The notes: generated by a model not told the origin, from the sequence alone. 64,000 nt of DNA from Labilibacter sediminis (GCF_005877885.1 NZ_VCHY01000002.1:409822-473821), one strand, 5' to 3'; numbered from the stretch's first letter, positions 1-10,031 are shown. Numbers and translations: made by a program.

Positions 1-1031
1 AATCATTTATTACGAATGGAAATGCAGAATTAACAAACCCTGGATTCTTTGTTATAGGTAACTTTGATGACGATAACCTAAAAGATATTGTGATTTCCGG
101 ATCTTCAGTAGCAGGTGATATGGTAGGTTTATACTACATTAAAAATCAAGGTTCAGGGAGCTTTGCTTCTCCATCAGAAATTGTAGGAGAAGATGAAATG
201 ATATGGCAGGTAGTTTCCGGCGATTTTGATAAAGATAACGACCTGGATATTATTGCTACCCGTAATTCTCCGTATGGTGATGGAGGTTTATATAAAGCCG
301 TAAATAATGGCAGTGGTAGCTTTACCTATACAGCTATAGATGAATCTTTTGAATGCGATGAGTTAAAAGAAGCCGACATCGATGGTGATAACGATTTGGA
401 TTTTGTAATTAGAAAGAGTGACAATACCGTGTATTGGTACGAAAACAACGGTAACTTTTCTTTTACTGCTCATCAAATACCTCACACTTTCACCGATTTA
501 ATCAGATTTCAGCCGGTTAATGCCGATGGTGATGCTGATATGGACTTGTTTTTTTATACGTATATAAATGCATCCATAACTGAATCACGTTTTAAGGTAG
601 GCTATTTTGAAAATGATGGCAACGAAGCTTTCACTGAAACCGTTCTGTTAGATGGCCATCATGAAATTGAATCTGCAGTTGCACTTGATTTAAGTGAAGA
701 TGGAGATTTAGACTTCATTTTAGGTTCAAAACAAGATAATAACATTGTATTTTATACCAACACAGCCATTGATACACCTACTTCTATTGTTGGTGCTAAA
801 CATAATACCGTTCAAGTTTTTCCTAATCCCGTAAATGATAGAATAAATGTGGTTGCAGAAGAGCCAATCACAGAGCTTACTATATTTGATGTTACAGGAG
901 CTATTATAAAGAAGCACACAGTTGTTGGCGAAACAGCAGCACTAAACGTACAAGATTTAAAACAAGGCGTTTATATATTAACTATTGTTACCGAAAACCA
1001 GACGATTTCACAACGATTTGTAAAAAAATAA
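1..1031 (+). CDS. FG-GAP/VCBS-repeat protein with T9SS sorting domain (5' end outside window)
   Basis: The reading frame is open back to the first bases of the window, reading SFITNGNAELTNPGFF before the first internal GTG at 90, so the gene is 5'-truncated. Visible are several Asp-rich repeats of the FG-GAP/VCBS type (DFDKDNDLDI, DIDGDNDLDF, NADGDADMDL, DLSEDGDLDF), which in this family form a calcium-binding beta-propeller. The last ~75 residues (FPNPVNDRINV ... GVYILTI ... QRFVKK) are a Por secretion/T9SS type A sorting domain. The protein is therefore exported by type IX secretion to the cell surface or medium. Its substrate cannot be inferred. It converges on mutB, with a shared hairpin terminator between them. 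Confidence 0.88.
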   Translation, partial: SFITNGNAELTNPGFFVIGNFDDDNLKDIVISGSSVAGDMVGLYYIKNQGSGSFASPSEIVGEDEMIWQVVSGDFDKDNDLDIIATRNSPYGDGGLYKAVNNGSGSFTYTAIDESFECDELKEADIDGDNDLDFVIRKSDNTVYWYENNGNFSFTAHQIPHTFTDLIRFQPVNADGDADMDLFFYTYINASITESRFKVGYFENDGNEAFTETVLLDGHHEIESAVALDLSEDGDLDFILGSKQDNNIVFYTNTAIDTPTSIVGAKHNTVQVFPNPVNDRINVVAEEPITELTIFDVTGAIIKKHTVVGETAALNVQDLKQGVYILTIVTENQTISQRFVKK

Positions 1032-1100
1032 GTGCATTATTCCTTAGTATGAAGTACCAGGAATATTCTTTTCTGTCTTTATATTAAGCCTGGATACAAA

Positions 1101-1135
1101 ATAAAAGCCATCCCGTTTTCACGAGATGGCTTTAT
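1101..1135. terminator. bidirectional hairpin terminator
   Basis: The arms AAAGCCATC and GATGGCTTT surround a 12-nt loop with A/T tracts on both sides, between the convergent T9SS protein gene and mutB. Confidence 0.8.
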
Positions 1136-1162
1136 TATATCTAAAACTCTTAGTTGCTTAAC

Positions 1163-3319
1163 TTACTCAGCAGCTTGAAGTAATAAGTTTAAGATGTCGG
1201 TAGCAGCTTTTGATACTGAAGTACCAGGACCAAAGATGGCTACTGCACCAGCTTCGTATAGGTAATCGTAATCTTGCGCCGGAATTACACCACCACAAAT
1301 TACCATAATATCCTCACGACCAAGTTTCTTAAGTTCTTCAATAATTTGAGGAACTAAAGTTTTGTGACCAGCAGCTAATGAAGATACACCTACTACGTGT
1401 ACGTCATTTTCAACAGCTTGTTTAGCCGACTCAGCAGGCGTTTGGAACAATGGTCCCATATCTACATCGAAACCTATATCTGCATATCCTGTCGCAACTA
1501 CTTTGGCACCACGGTCGTGACCGTCTTGTCCCATTTTTGCAATCATAATACGAGGTTGACGACCTTCTTTCTCAGCAAATTCTTTAGCTAAAGCACAAGC
1601 CTTTTCAAACTCTTCGTCTTTACCAGCTTCGCTAGAGTATACACCACTAATTGAACGGATCACAGCTTTATATCTTCCTACAATTTTTTCACAAGCATCA
1701 GAAATCTCACCTAAAGAAGCTCCTTTTTGAGCAGCATCTACAGCTAACTCAAGTAAATTTCCTTCTTCTGTTTCAACAGCTTTGGTGATAGCAGCAAGAG
1801 CAGCCTGACATTCGTCTTCGTTACGCTCCTCTTTTAATTGCTTTAAGCGATCAATCTGAGATAAACGTACAGCTGAGTTATCAATATCTAAGATGTCGAT
1901 TGGATCTTCTTTCTCCAAACGATATTTGTTAGTACCAACGATAGTTTGAGTACCAGCATCAATTTTAGCTTGTGTGCGAGCAGCAGCTTCTTCGATACGC
2001 ATTTTAGGTACACCGCTTTCTATCGCTTTGGCCATTCCACCTAATTCTTCAACCTCTTCGATTAAAGCCCAGGCTTTTTCAACTAATTCCTGCGTTAATG
2101 ACTCAACGTAGTAAGAACCAGCCCACGGGTCAACAGCCTTACAAATTTGAGTTTCGTCCTGAATATAAATCTGCGTGTTACGAGCAATACGAGCAGAGAA
2201 ATCTGTTGGTAATGCAATCGCCTCATCTAATGCGTTAGTGTGTAACGACTGAGTGTGACCTAAAGCAGCACCCATTGCCTCAACACAAGTACGACCTACG
2301 TTATTAAATGGATCTTGCTCAGTTAACGACCAACCTGAAGTTTGTGAGTGGGTACGTAATGCTAAAGACTTAGGGTTTTTAGGGTTAAATTTCTTAACGA
2401 TTTTAGCCCAAAGTAAACGACCAGCACGCATTTTAGCAATCTCCATAAAGTGGTTCATTCCGATAGCCCAGAAGAACGACAAACGTGGAGCAAATGCATC
2501 AATATCCATACCTGCATTAACACCTGCACGTAAGTACTCTAATCCATCAGCTAAAGTATAAGCTAATTCAATATCTGCAGTTGCACCAGCCTCTTGCATG
2601 TGGTAACCTGAGATAGAAATTGAATTAAACTTAGGCATGTTTTTAGAAGTGTACTCAAAGATATCAGCGATAACTTTCATAGAGAATTTTGGTGGGTAGA
2701 TGTATGTGTTACGCACCATAAACTCTTTTAAGATATCGTTTTGGATAGTACCAGAAAGCTCCTCTAATTTAGCTCCCTGCTCTAAACCAGCAACAATGTA
2801 AAATGCTAATACTGGAAGTACAGCCCCATTCATTGTCATCGATACCGACATCTTGTTCAATGGAATACCGTCGAAAAGAATACGCATATCTTTTATAGAA
2901 TCGATAGCCACACCTGCTTTACCTACATCACCCTCTACACGCTCATGATCTGAATCGTAACCACGGTGAGTAGCCAGGTCAAAAGCAACAGAAAGACCTT
3001 TCTGTCCTGAAGCTAAGTTTCTTTTATAAAATGCATTTGATTCCTCAGCAGTAGAGAAACCTGCATACTGACGAACGGTCCAAGGACGCATAGCGTACAT
3101 ACCTGAGTATGGTCCGCGTAGGTATGGAGGAAGACCTGCAGCATAATTTAAATGCTCCATTCCTTCTAGGTCAGTTGCTGAATATGTACTTTTTACAGGG
3201 ATACGCTCTGGAGTAACCCAGTCTTTTTTAATCCCATGTTTTTTCTCCCACTCTTTGGCGTTAACACCACCACAAGGAGAACTTTTTTTGAAATCTATAT
3301 TTTTAAAATCTGGTCGCAT
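1163..3319 (-). CDS. mutB: methylmalonyl-CoA mutase large (catalytic) subunit
   Basis: At 718 aa this has the usual length of the catalytic subunit. It interconverts succinyl-CoA and (R)-methylmalonyl-CoA using adenosylcobalamin, in the succinate-propionate pathway of Bacteroidota. The N-terminal TIM barrel carries the typical [11 protein letters not shown] and [18 protein letters not shown] substrate-site segments. The C-terminal ~130 residues are the B12-binding Rossmann domain with the base-off motif DGHDRG in [12 protein letters not shown], giving the cobalt-ligand His. The partner gene mutA lies upstream on the same strand, separated by an S23-type gene, which is an unusual interruption. 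The ATG at 3319 directly abuts a 7-bp tandem repeat. Confidence 0.96.
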   Translation of the reverse strand: MRPDFKNIDFKKSSPCGGVNAKEWEKKHGIKKDWVTPERIPVKSTYSATDLEGMEHLNYAAGLPPYLRGPYSGMYAMRPWTVRQYAGFSTAEESNAFYKRNLASGQKGLSVAFDLATHRGYDSDHERVEGDVGKAGVAIDSIKDMRILFDGIPLNKMSVSMTMNGAVLPVLAFYIVAGLEQGAKLEELSGTIQNDILKEFMVRNTYIYPPKFSMKVIADIFEYTSKNMPKFNSISISGYHMQEAGATADIELAYTLADGLEYLRAGVNAGMDIDAFAPRLSFFWAIGMNHFMEIAKMRAGRLLWAKIVKKFNPKNPKSLALRTHSQTSGWSLTEQDPFNNVGRTCVEAMGAALGHTQSLHTNALDEAIALPTDFSARIARNTQIYIQDETQICKAVDPWAGSYYVESLTQELVEKAWALIEEVEELGGMAKAIESGVPKMRIEEAAARTQAKIDAGTQTIVGTNKYRLEKEDPIDILDIDNSAVRLSQIDRLKQLKEERNEDECQAALAAITKAVETEEGNLLELAVDAAQKGASLGEISDACEKIVGRYKAVIRSISGVYSSEAGKDEEFEKACALAKEFAEKEGRQPRIMIAKMGQDGHDRGAKVVATGYADIGFDVDMGPLFQTPAESAKQAVENDVHVVGVSSLAAGHKTLVPQIIEELKKLGREDIMVICGGVIPAQDYDYLYEAGAVAIFGPGTSVSKAATDILNLLLQAAE

Positions 3320-3320
3320 G

Positions 3321-3351
<31 letters not shown>

Positions 3352-3356
3352 TTTAA

Positions 3357-3713
3357 TCAATTACTTTTACACTTTGATTTTAATGCAAATATCATTTTTT
3401 GTATTTCCTGAATTTTTATCTGAACAGGTTCAAACTCTAATTCAGAAATATATTTTAGATCAACACAAAGAATTAATTGTGTTTCTAGTTCAAAACAAGA
3501 ACCATAAGCTATATCCAAAAAGCGATTAAAGTCTTTGTCAGATCCTCTTCCTGCTCCTTCTGCAATGTTAGAAGGAATTGAAACTGAAGCTCTTCTAATT
3601 TGACTCGTTAAGCCGAAAGTTTCTTCATTTGGCAATTGCTTAGTTAAATCGTAAACCTCTTTAACTAGTAATCTACCTTTTTGCCAAATTTTTAATTCTC
3701 TAAAATTATGCAT
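3357..3713 (-). CDS. four-helix bundle protein (S23 / 23S rRNA intervening-sequence family)
   Basis: This 118-aa protein begins MHNFRELKIWQKGRLL and contains LTSQIRRASVSIPSNIAEGAGRGSDKDF, the hallmark of the S23/four-helix-bundle family (TIGR02436-like). Family members were first seen inside intervening sequences of 23S rRNA genes and are scattered singly in Bacteroidota genomes; their biochemical role is unknown. Here the gene sits between mutA and mutB, which normally adjoin. It is flanked by inverted AGTATAAAG/CTTTATACT copies, consistent with arrival as a small cassette. Confidence 0.9.
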   Translation of the reverse strand: MHNFRELKIWQKGRLLVKEVYDLTKQLPNEETFGLTSQIRRASVSIPSNIAEGAGRGSDKDFNRFLDIAYGSCFELETQLILCVDLKYISELEFEPVQIKIQEIQKMIFALKSKCKSN

Positions 3714-3788
3714 TTTAAAGTCTTTATTCTTTCGTCTTTATACTTTTGTCTAACTGCTAAATATATGAGTCTTGATACTTGTGTCTAA

Positions 3789-5654
3789 TTATAGTCCTAA
3801 CTCTTTGCTGAAACCTTGTAGTGTTTCAAGAACGTTAGAACGTACATTGATAAAGTTTGTGATGCCTTGCGCTTTTAAATCATCAGCGCATTTTGGTGCA
3901 CCGGCAACAACAAATAAAGCTTCTCCATTGATAGCTTTAAATGCAGCAGGAGCAGCATCTACATACTCATCATCAGAAGAACAAAGAACGATAATGTCAG
4001 CACCAGCAGCTTTGGCAGCTTCAACACCAGCTTCAACAGTTTCAAAACCGTTGTTATCGATTACTTCGTATCCTGCACAAGCAAAGAAGTTACATGAGAA
4101 CTGAGAACGTGCTAAACGCATATTTAAATTACCATAAGTAAGCATAAATACTTTAGGCGTTTTTCCTGATTTCTCAGTAGCTAAACGTAATGCTTCAAAC
4201 TCTTCAGCTCCACGGAATTTAACGATAGGCTCAATTACTGTATCTCCTGAACAACACTTAGTTGAACAAGTGCTGCCTTCGCCTACAGTTTCAGCAACTT
4301 TTTCAGTGAAATTAGGGAACTGGTTAGTTCCTAATAAGTTTTCGCGGCGAGTAGCGATAGCTTTTTTACGTTTATCAGCGCTTTCTTTTACTTTAGCCTG
4401 AACAAAACCTTCTTGTAAAGCAGCTAAATAACCACCTTTTTCTTCAACCTCAACAAATAATGCCCAAGCTTCTTGTGCAATACTGTTAGTAAGGTTTTCG
4501 ATATAATATGAACCAGCAGAAGGGTCAGTTACTTTATCAAAGTGCGACTCCTCTTTTAATAATAACTGTTGGTTACGTGCAATTCTTTCTGAGAATACAT
4601 CTGACTCTTTATAAATAGCGTCAAATGGTTGAACAGTTAACGAGTCAGCTCCACCTAAAGTAGCAGACATAGCTTCTGTTTGAGTACGTAGCATGTTTAC
4701 ATAAGGATCGTAAACAGTTTTATTCCACTGGGAAGTTTCACAGTGAATAGCCATTTTAGTTGGTTCTAAACCTGCTGGTTTATACGACTTAACGATGGTA
4801 GCCCAAAGCATACGTGCAGCTCGTAGTTTAGCAATCTCCATAAAGTAATTACCACCTACACCAAAGTTAAACTTCAATGCCGATGCAGCGTCATTTACAG
4901 AAACACCTCTTTCAGTTAATTGAGTTAAATACTCAGTACCCATAGAAAGTGCAAAAGCTAACTCTTGTACAATTGAAGAACCTGCGTTGTTGAAAAGACG
5001 ACCGTTTACACAAACTGTTTTGAAGTTTGGAAGATTAGCTCCTGCTTCAACAATTTCTTTGGCGTGATCGAACATTGCTTCAAAACCATGACAAGTTTTA
5101 CCAGATTTAGTTAAACATCCTAAAGCATCAAAGTTGATAGAACCTTTAACTTTAGTTAAATCACGGTTGGTCTTTTTTAGGTTAGCAACAACGGCGTTTA
5201 ATAATTTTTTACTTCCGTGCTTGGTAGAAAAATTAAGTTCTACTCCTTCTGAAATAATATTTTTCAATACTGTTTCAACTTCAGCATCAAAATCCTCTAC
5301 TTCATTGCAAAAACAAAAACCTAAAGAAGTAATACCTTTGGTTAGAACATCTAAAGCCTTTTTGTTTGAGGCAACAGCATTAACTACTTTTATGTCCTGA
5401 CGAACATCCCAGTCGTTGTCTTTTTTTGTTCCTCTGATATAAGGGAACTCACCAGGAAGGCTATCCAGGTATTTAACCCCTTCAAGGTCTTCTGATCGAT
5501 AAAAAGGATTAACGTTAAAGCCTTCGTTTGTTCTCCAAACAAGCTTTTTTTCAAAGTCAGCTCCTTTTAAATCCGCTGTGATTTTTTCCATCCACTGTTC
5601 AGTGGTAATGGCTGGAAAATCACTTAATAACGGTTTTTTAGTTTTATCTGCCAT
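3789..5654 (-). CDS. mutA: methylmalonyl-CoA mutase small subunit
   Basis: This is the non-catalytic partner of MutB, with about 621 aa from the ATG at 5654 (MADKTKKPLLSDFPAIT). The frame could extend 13 codons further to 5693, but MADKTKK is the better family start. It keeps the barrel plus B12-like fold, but the region matching the cobalamin motif reads YGNLNMRLARSQ, so the DxHxxG ligand motif is absent, as expected for the small subunit. A Cys-rich stretch (STCSTKCCSG, around residue 470 to 480, in the linker before the C-terminal domain) is unusual. It is transcribed ahead of the S23 gene and mutB. Confidence 0.95.
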   Translation of the reverse strand: MADKTKKPLLSDFPAITTEQWMEKITADLKGADFEKKLVWRTNEGFNVNPFYRSEDLEGVKYLDSLPGEFPYIRGTKKDNDWDVRQDIKVVNAVASNKKALDVLTKGITSLGFCFCNEVEDFDAEVETVLKNIISEGVELNFSTKHGSKKLLNAVVANLKKTNRDLTKVKGSINFDALGCLTKSGKTCHGFEAMFDHAKEIVEAGANLPNFKTVCVNGRLFNNAGSSIVQELAFALSMGTEYLTQLTERGVSVNDAASALKFNFGVGGNYFMEIAKLRAARMLWATIVKSYKPAGLEPTKMAIHCETSQWNKTVYDPYVNMLRTQTEAMSATLGGADSLTVQPFDAIYKESDVFSERIARNQQLLLKEESHFDKVTDPSAGSYYIENLTNSIAQEAWALFVEVEEKGGYLAALQEGFVQAKVKESADKRKKAIATRRENLLGTNQFPNFTEKVAETVGEGSTCSTKCCSGDTVIEPIVKFRGAEEFEALRLATEKSGKTPKVFMLTYGNLNMRLARSQFSCNFFACAGYEVIDNNGFETVEAGVEAAKAAGADIIVLCSSDDEYVDAAPAAFKAINGEALFVVAGAPKCADDLKAQGITNFINVRSNVLETLQGFSKELGL

Positions 5655-5893
5655 AATATAACTGTATAACTGTTTGTTTTTTTCAGACCGCAAAATTAAG
5701 GCTTTTAAGCCATTAATCGAATATATTTTTTGTGTTTATAACCTGTTATGTAGCATGATTATCAGAATAGTACCATTGATTGAAGATTTTTTTCTTTAAT
5801 ATGCTATTGTAATAAGGTGATTGATAGAGTGATAAATAACTACTAAAAGCTAATTATGACTTTAAAACTTGAGAATATTTAAAGGTATAATCA

Positions 5894-5926
5894 TAAAAAA
5901 AGCTGTTAATATCATCATTTAACAGC
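5894..5926 (-). terminator. rho-independent terminator of the nucleotidyltransferase/GHMP gene
   Basis: On the minus strand GCTGTTAA, a 9-nt loop and TTAACAGC are followed by a run of T. It lies 30 bp past the stop of the gene ending at 5956. The rest of the 5694-5955 intergenic stretch shows nothing else I can name. Confidence 0.85.
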
Positions 5927-5955
5927 CTTTATCTCTTACTATATTTTCAACAATA

Positions 5956-7098
5956 TTATAATATCCACCTTCTTATTTTTACTTTCATGGCATTTTTAAC
6001 GGGCTCTTCAGAAATAAGAACCAAATATCCTCCACCACCTGCACCTGAAAGTTTCCAACCTAATGCAGTATCTTTATATTTATCAATTACTTTCTCTATT
6101 TTATCATTCACCATATTTGGGAACAATTTAACCTGAGCATCAAACGACTCTTTTACTGCTGCTCCAAAAGATTTAACATCTTTATTTAAAATAGCATTCC
6201 AACATTGATCAGCAGCCCTGGTTAATGGAATAATATTATCTTTAGAAATATTACTATTTATAAGTAAATCAGTATTTTCAGGTCTTGGCCATAAATTAAT
6301 TAAATATATATGGTCTTCAAGCCAAGCCAGAGTTTCTTCATCTATAATCTTTTCAATATGAGATGGCCAATATTCGCCCTCATAATAATGACGAACCAAA
6401 CCAGGCACACAAATACCAATCGCATCTTGGGCTCCCGATACAATCTTATTTCCCGGCTTATTTTCATACCTAAATAAAATCTCTGCAAGTTTTTCAGATT
6501 TTTCGAGAGGTAATTGATGTGGCCAAAGACCTTTAGCTGCATTTCTCGTTGAAGTAGACATTCCACTTCGTTCATTATACTCTATAACTGGCTCTAAAGA
6601 AATTGTAAGCGCCCAGCCAGAATAAATTTTGGATAATTCCGGCTGATCAATCCATGTCCCTGCCAAATCGAGTCTGTATGGCAAAAGACATGTTCCATTA
6701 TTTCGAATTGACGTAGTAGACCGAGTTGGTAATCCTGCATCCGGAATTCGTTTAAGAACATGATACTCTATACCTAGTTCTGCGCACAATTCTTCTTTAG
6801 CAGGAGAATGACCATCTTCATTTACAACATATCTTTCAGGATTTAATTTCTTTAAATCTTCAACAAAATCAAGAATACCTGAACCCGAATTAATCCATGC
6901 ATCAGTTACATATCGAACAGACTTTACCATGTATAATCTCTCTTGTTCATTATTCATGGTATCCCTACCCTTAAGCTCTGATATTGTACTGTCAGAACCT
7001 ATGCCAACATACAAATTACCATATTGAGAAGCCTCTTTAAAAAATGCTACATGACCACTATGAAGCATATCATAGCAACCGGAAACAAAAACTTTCAT
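5956..7098 (-). CDS. fused cytidylyltransferase-like / GHMP-kinase-like protein
   Basis: The start is placed at the ATG at 7098 (MKVFVSGCYDMLHSGHVAFF), giving 380 aa; the frame extends to 7155 but the extra residues are not family-like. The N-terminal ~130 residues are a nucleotidyltransferase of the RfaE-C/TagD type with the HxGH motif as HSGH. From about residue 135 there is a GHMP-kinase-like domain: PYRLDLAGTWIDQP resembles GHMP motif 1, and KLSGAGGGGYLVLI is motif 3. The canonical PxxxGLGSSA ATP loop is not visible, and SGAQDAIGI occupies the region that follows it in sugar kinases. It is probably a sugar-phosphate activating enzyme for surface glycans. The exact sugar is unknown, and kinase activity is uncertain. 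Confidence 0.75.
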   Translation of the reverse strand: MKVFVSGCYDMLHSGHVAFFKEASQYGNLYVGIGSDSTISELKGRDTMNNEQERLYMVKSVRYVTDAWINSGSGILDFVEDLKKLNPERYVVNEDGHSPAKEELCAELGIEYHVLKRIPDAGLPTRSTTSIRNNGTCLLPYRLDLAGTWIDQPELSKIYSGWALTISLEPVIEYNERSGMSTSTRNAAKGLWPHQLPLEKSEKLAEILFRYENKPGNKIVSGAQDAIGICVPGLVRHYYEGEYWPSHIEKIIDEETLAWLEDHIYLINLWPRPENTDLLINSNISKDNIIPLTRAADQCWNAILNKDVKSFGAAVKESFDAQVKLFPNMVNDKIEKVIDKYKDTALGWKLSGAGGGGYLVLISEEPVKNAMKVKIRRWIL

Positions 7099-7196
7099 TG
7101 AACTATTGTATTTATTAAAGAACGCTAAATATAGTAGAAAATTATTGATAAACATTTTGTTTATCCCATAACATCCATGTTGTGCAGAATGTAATC

Positions 7197-7649
7197 TTAA
7201 TATTTCTGAATAAGAAAAATACCACTCAACAATAACAGTATCCCGGCTATTTTACCAACACTTATTTGATGTACAGACAGTCCGAAAAATCCATAATGAT
7301 CAATAATTGAAGAGGCTATCAACTGCCCGGCAATAGAAGCTGCCAGTACAGTAGTAACACCAATTTTAGGAATAAAGAATATCACTGACGAAACAAAAAC
7401 TGCTCCCAACATTCCTCCAAGGAACAAATACCACGGTGCAGCCTTTACTGCATTCATATCCGGCACCTGCGTTTTAAATATAAAGTTAAGTCCAACTAAA
7501 CAGATGGCTCCCACTACAAAATTTACCAATGCACCCTGTAGCGGATGTTTAAGATAAGACGTTAACTGGGTATTTATACTTCCCTGAATGGCCAAAAAGC
7601 AACCAATAAAAATAACAATGAGTGTGTAAATATATTTTACCATAACCAT
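7197..7649 (-). CDS. small DMT-superfamily membrane protein (DUF606/YdcZ type)
   Basis: This 150-aa, highly hydrophobic protein has about five membrane segments (IYTLIVIFIGCFLAIQGSINTQL, GALVNFVVGAICLVGL, PWYLFLGGMLGAVFVSSVIFFIP, TVLAASIAGQLIASSIIDHYG, VGKIAGILLLLSGIFLI). The pattern matches the DUF606 family of inner-membrane drug/metabolite-transporter-like proteins. The substrate is unknown. A MITE-like repeat lies just upstream. Confidence 0.85.
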   Translation of the reverse strand: MVMVKYIYTLIVIFIGCFLAIQGSINTQLTSYLKHPLQGALVNFVVGAICLVGLNFIFKTQVPDMNAVKAAPWYLFLGGMLGAVFVSSVIFFIPKIGVTTVLAASIAGQLIASSIIDHYGFFGLSVHQISVGKIAGILLLLSGIFLIQKY

Positions 7650-7693
7650 GTGTTTGTTTATTCAATGCACGAAGTTAGATAATAACTGGTGCT

Positions 7694-7869
7694 TTGAACC
7701 CGCAATATGCAATAGAAATTCTATTACGCATTGAAATTGCTTCAAAACAAGGTGTTTCACTAACTTGATTCAACTCACCGTAGCGGTGCTACGTTTCGTC
7801 TCAACAAGTCCTTGTTTTATGGCACTTTCAATGCTCATAACAAACCTCTATTGCATAATCCGGGTTGAA
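7694..7869. mobile_element. 166-bp MITE-like element, copy 1, with TTGAA target duplication
   Basis: The element spans 7699-7864 and begins CCCGCAATATGCAATAGA; its other end is the near-perfect inverted copy (CCCGGATTATGCAATAGA read in reverse complement). TTGAA flanks it at 7694-7698 and 7865-7869. A central palindrome CACCG-TAG-CGGTG is present. No coding capacity is seen. The same element occurs inverted at 14441-14606, with identical length. Confidence 0.85.
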
Positions 7870-7901
7870 CGAACTTTTATAAATATACCTGCATAAAAAC
7901 T

Positions 7902-9866
7902 TTATTCCACTATGCTAAGACCCCCGTTTTTATATAATTCATAAGCCGACTGATAATAAGCAACAGCTTCCTGTATAAACAAGGTATCTCCTTTTACGTT
8001 ACTCATTTTGCAATTTGTACTATCCCACTTGTAACAGATATGCTTTTGAGGTGTTTCCAGAATCATTAACTGATTGTTTTTTAACAAACCAAGTTTTCTG
8101 TGATTGGCAATAAAAGTGCGTTCTTCATCTTTGGTCATTTTTGAAATATCTTTTCCGAAAAGATTGGTAGTATAACTCCAGTTTAAATAACCAAATAAAG
8201 TAGGAAAGATATCAATTTGCGAAGCCAGCTTATCTACTTCTACGGGCTCCTGCTCATTTAAATTATAAATACATGCAGGAATATGATGCTTTTTAATATC
8301 CAGCTCTTTCCGGCCGGCACTATAAGCACAATGATCTGCCGCGATAACAAATACTGTATTTTTAAACCATGGTTTATCCTTCGCCGTTGCAAAAAAATCT
8401 TTAAATGTTTTATCTGCATACGCAATAGCACGCTTTCTGGCATTTCCTGATGTTGCATTTATTACACCATCAGGATAAGTATAAGGCGGATGATTAGAGT
8501 TGGTCATCATTAAATAGAAAAAAGGCTGATCCTTCTTATAATCCTCATCGGCTTTTGCCAACATCACGTTATATATATCTCCATCACAAGCTCCCCAGGC
8601 ATTTTCAAAGGTCACCTGATCATCTGTTATTTGCGTTCTTTGGGTTGGAATTGAATCCTGGTCCCTGAACGATTTCATACGATCAACCACATCAAAACCA
8701 TTATGACCAAAATAATTGGCCATATTATCAAAAAGACCGTCACCACCACAAATAAAAGTCCGCGAGTATCCTTTTTGCTTAAATACCTCTCCAATGGTAA
8801 AAAGATTTTTATTGTAGTCGCGCTTTACAATACTTCGTCCGGGAGTTGGCGGTATACAAAGCGTTAAGGCCTCTAATCCTCGAATAGTACGTGTACCGGT
8901 TGCATACATGTTGGTAAACGACACTGACTGTTTTAAAATACTATCCAATGTAGGGGTTAACTGATTCTTATTGCCATATCTCTTTAAAAAAGATGCACTC
9001 ATACTTTCCAATCCTATAAAAATAACATTTGGTGTTTGCTCCATACCGGGATTATGCACATAACGCGTAATGCAATTGTCTGTATGATACAGGCTATCAT
9101 TTGAAGCTGAAACAATATTTTTAATTTTAGGAAACAATTGAGCATTAGGAATGGTATCGTAAAATTCACTGTAGTTTAACTCATTGCTTTTGTAAGCTGC
9201 AAAAAAAGAATACAAACCCGACTTGGCCAATTCGTTTTCATTGACATTAGTAAATACCTCAGCCTGAACATTTTTAATATTGAAATGATAAATGGCAAAA
9301 ATTGAAATACAAATAAACGTAGGTATAAGTCTCGATTTAAGTTTGGTATGCTTTGAATAACACTCTCCAAAAACGTTCCTTCTTTTTGCGATAACTATAA
9401 TGGCAATGGTAATAATCAACATGATTCCAACCAACAAAGGAATAGGGAACGACTCATTAATATTTTGAACTACCTCATAGGTGTACAGCAAATAATCAAT
9501 GGCAATAAAGTTAAAGCGGCGCTGGTATTCATTCCAAAAAGGAATTTCAGCTAAAAATGCAAACACCATTACAAACACTATTAATCCAAAGGCCACATTA
9601 GTAATTGTTTTATCAAATTTACTACCATGAAGACGGGATGGAATGATCAGAAGATATATCGCATAAAATGCAATGATATACGACAAACTTCCGATATCAA
9701 ACAGAAATCCAATGCCTATGATTTCAAGAGTATTTAACATGGAAAAATCCATATACGAAAAGGACATCACATAAAGTGTAACTCGTATAATGGTTGATAA
9801 CAACAAATAGGTTAAGCTAAAACTTTTTAATAAGGCAAAGCGTTTAGGGAAGAAAATTGATTTCAT
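7902..9866 (-). CDS. LTA-synthase-family membrane phosphotransferase/sulfatase-fold protein
   Basis: This 654-aa protein has five N-terminal membrane segments (roughly residues 10-185) followed by a large extracytoplasmic sulfatase/alkaline-phosphatase-fold domain. Visible catalytic elements are FIGLESMSAS (metal-binding Glu), GTRTIRGLEAL (the Thr that is nucleophile in LtaS/OpgB relatives), ICGGDGLFDNM and VIAADHC near residue 480-490. In Gram-positives LtaS polymerises glycerol phosphate; Gram-negative relatives add phosphoglycerol or phosphoethanolamine to glycans. The acceptor here is not evident, perhaps an outer-membrane glycan. It is a single gene with a long upstream leader holding a dispersed leader repeat (10032-10110). 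Confidence 0.85.
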   Translation of the reverse strand: MKSIFFPKRFALLKSFSLTYLLLSTIIRVTLYVMSFSYMDFSMLNTLEIIGIGFLFDIGSLSYIIAFYAIYLLIIPSRLHGSKFDKTITNVAFGLIVFVMVFAFLAEIPFWNEYQRRFNFIAIDYLLYTYEVVQNINESFPIPLLVGIMLIITIAIIVIAKRRNVFGECYSKHTKLKSRLIPTFICISIFAIYHFNIKNVQAEVFTNVNENELAKSGLYSFFAAYKSNELNYSEFYDTIPNAQLFPKIKNIVSASNDSLYHTDNCITRYVHNPGMEQTPNVIFIGLESMSASFLKRYGNKNQLTPTLDSILKQSVSFTNMYATGTRTIRGLEALTLCIPPTPGRSIVKRDYNKNLFTIGEVFKQKGYSRTFICGGDGLFDNMANYFGHNGFDVVDRMKSFRDQDSIPTQRTQITDDQVTFENAWGACDGDIYNVMLAKADEDYKKDQPFFYLMMTNSNHPPYTYPDGVINATSGNARKRAIAYADKTFKDFFATAKDKPWFKNTVFVIAADHCAYSAGRKELDIKKHHIPACIYNLNEQEPVEVDKLASQIDIFPTLFGYLNWSYTTNLFGKDISKMTKDEERTFIANHRKLGLLKNNQLMILETPQKHICYKWDSTNCKMSNVKGDTLFIQEAVAYYQSAYELYKNGGLSIVE

Positions 9867-10031
9867 TACAAGGTGATGCTCTTTATTTAAGATATAGAAA
9901 TTATACTGTGTGTGCGTGTTTTACCAATAAATTTGGTCTGCAAAAATACTCATCTTTACAAAATAATAACGAAAATCTATTACGCTAAATCTGTAAGATG
10001 GTTTCATATGGTTATGTTTTCTTCCATTTGC

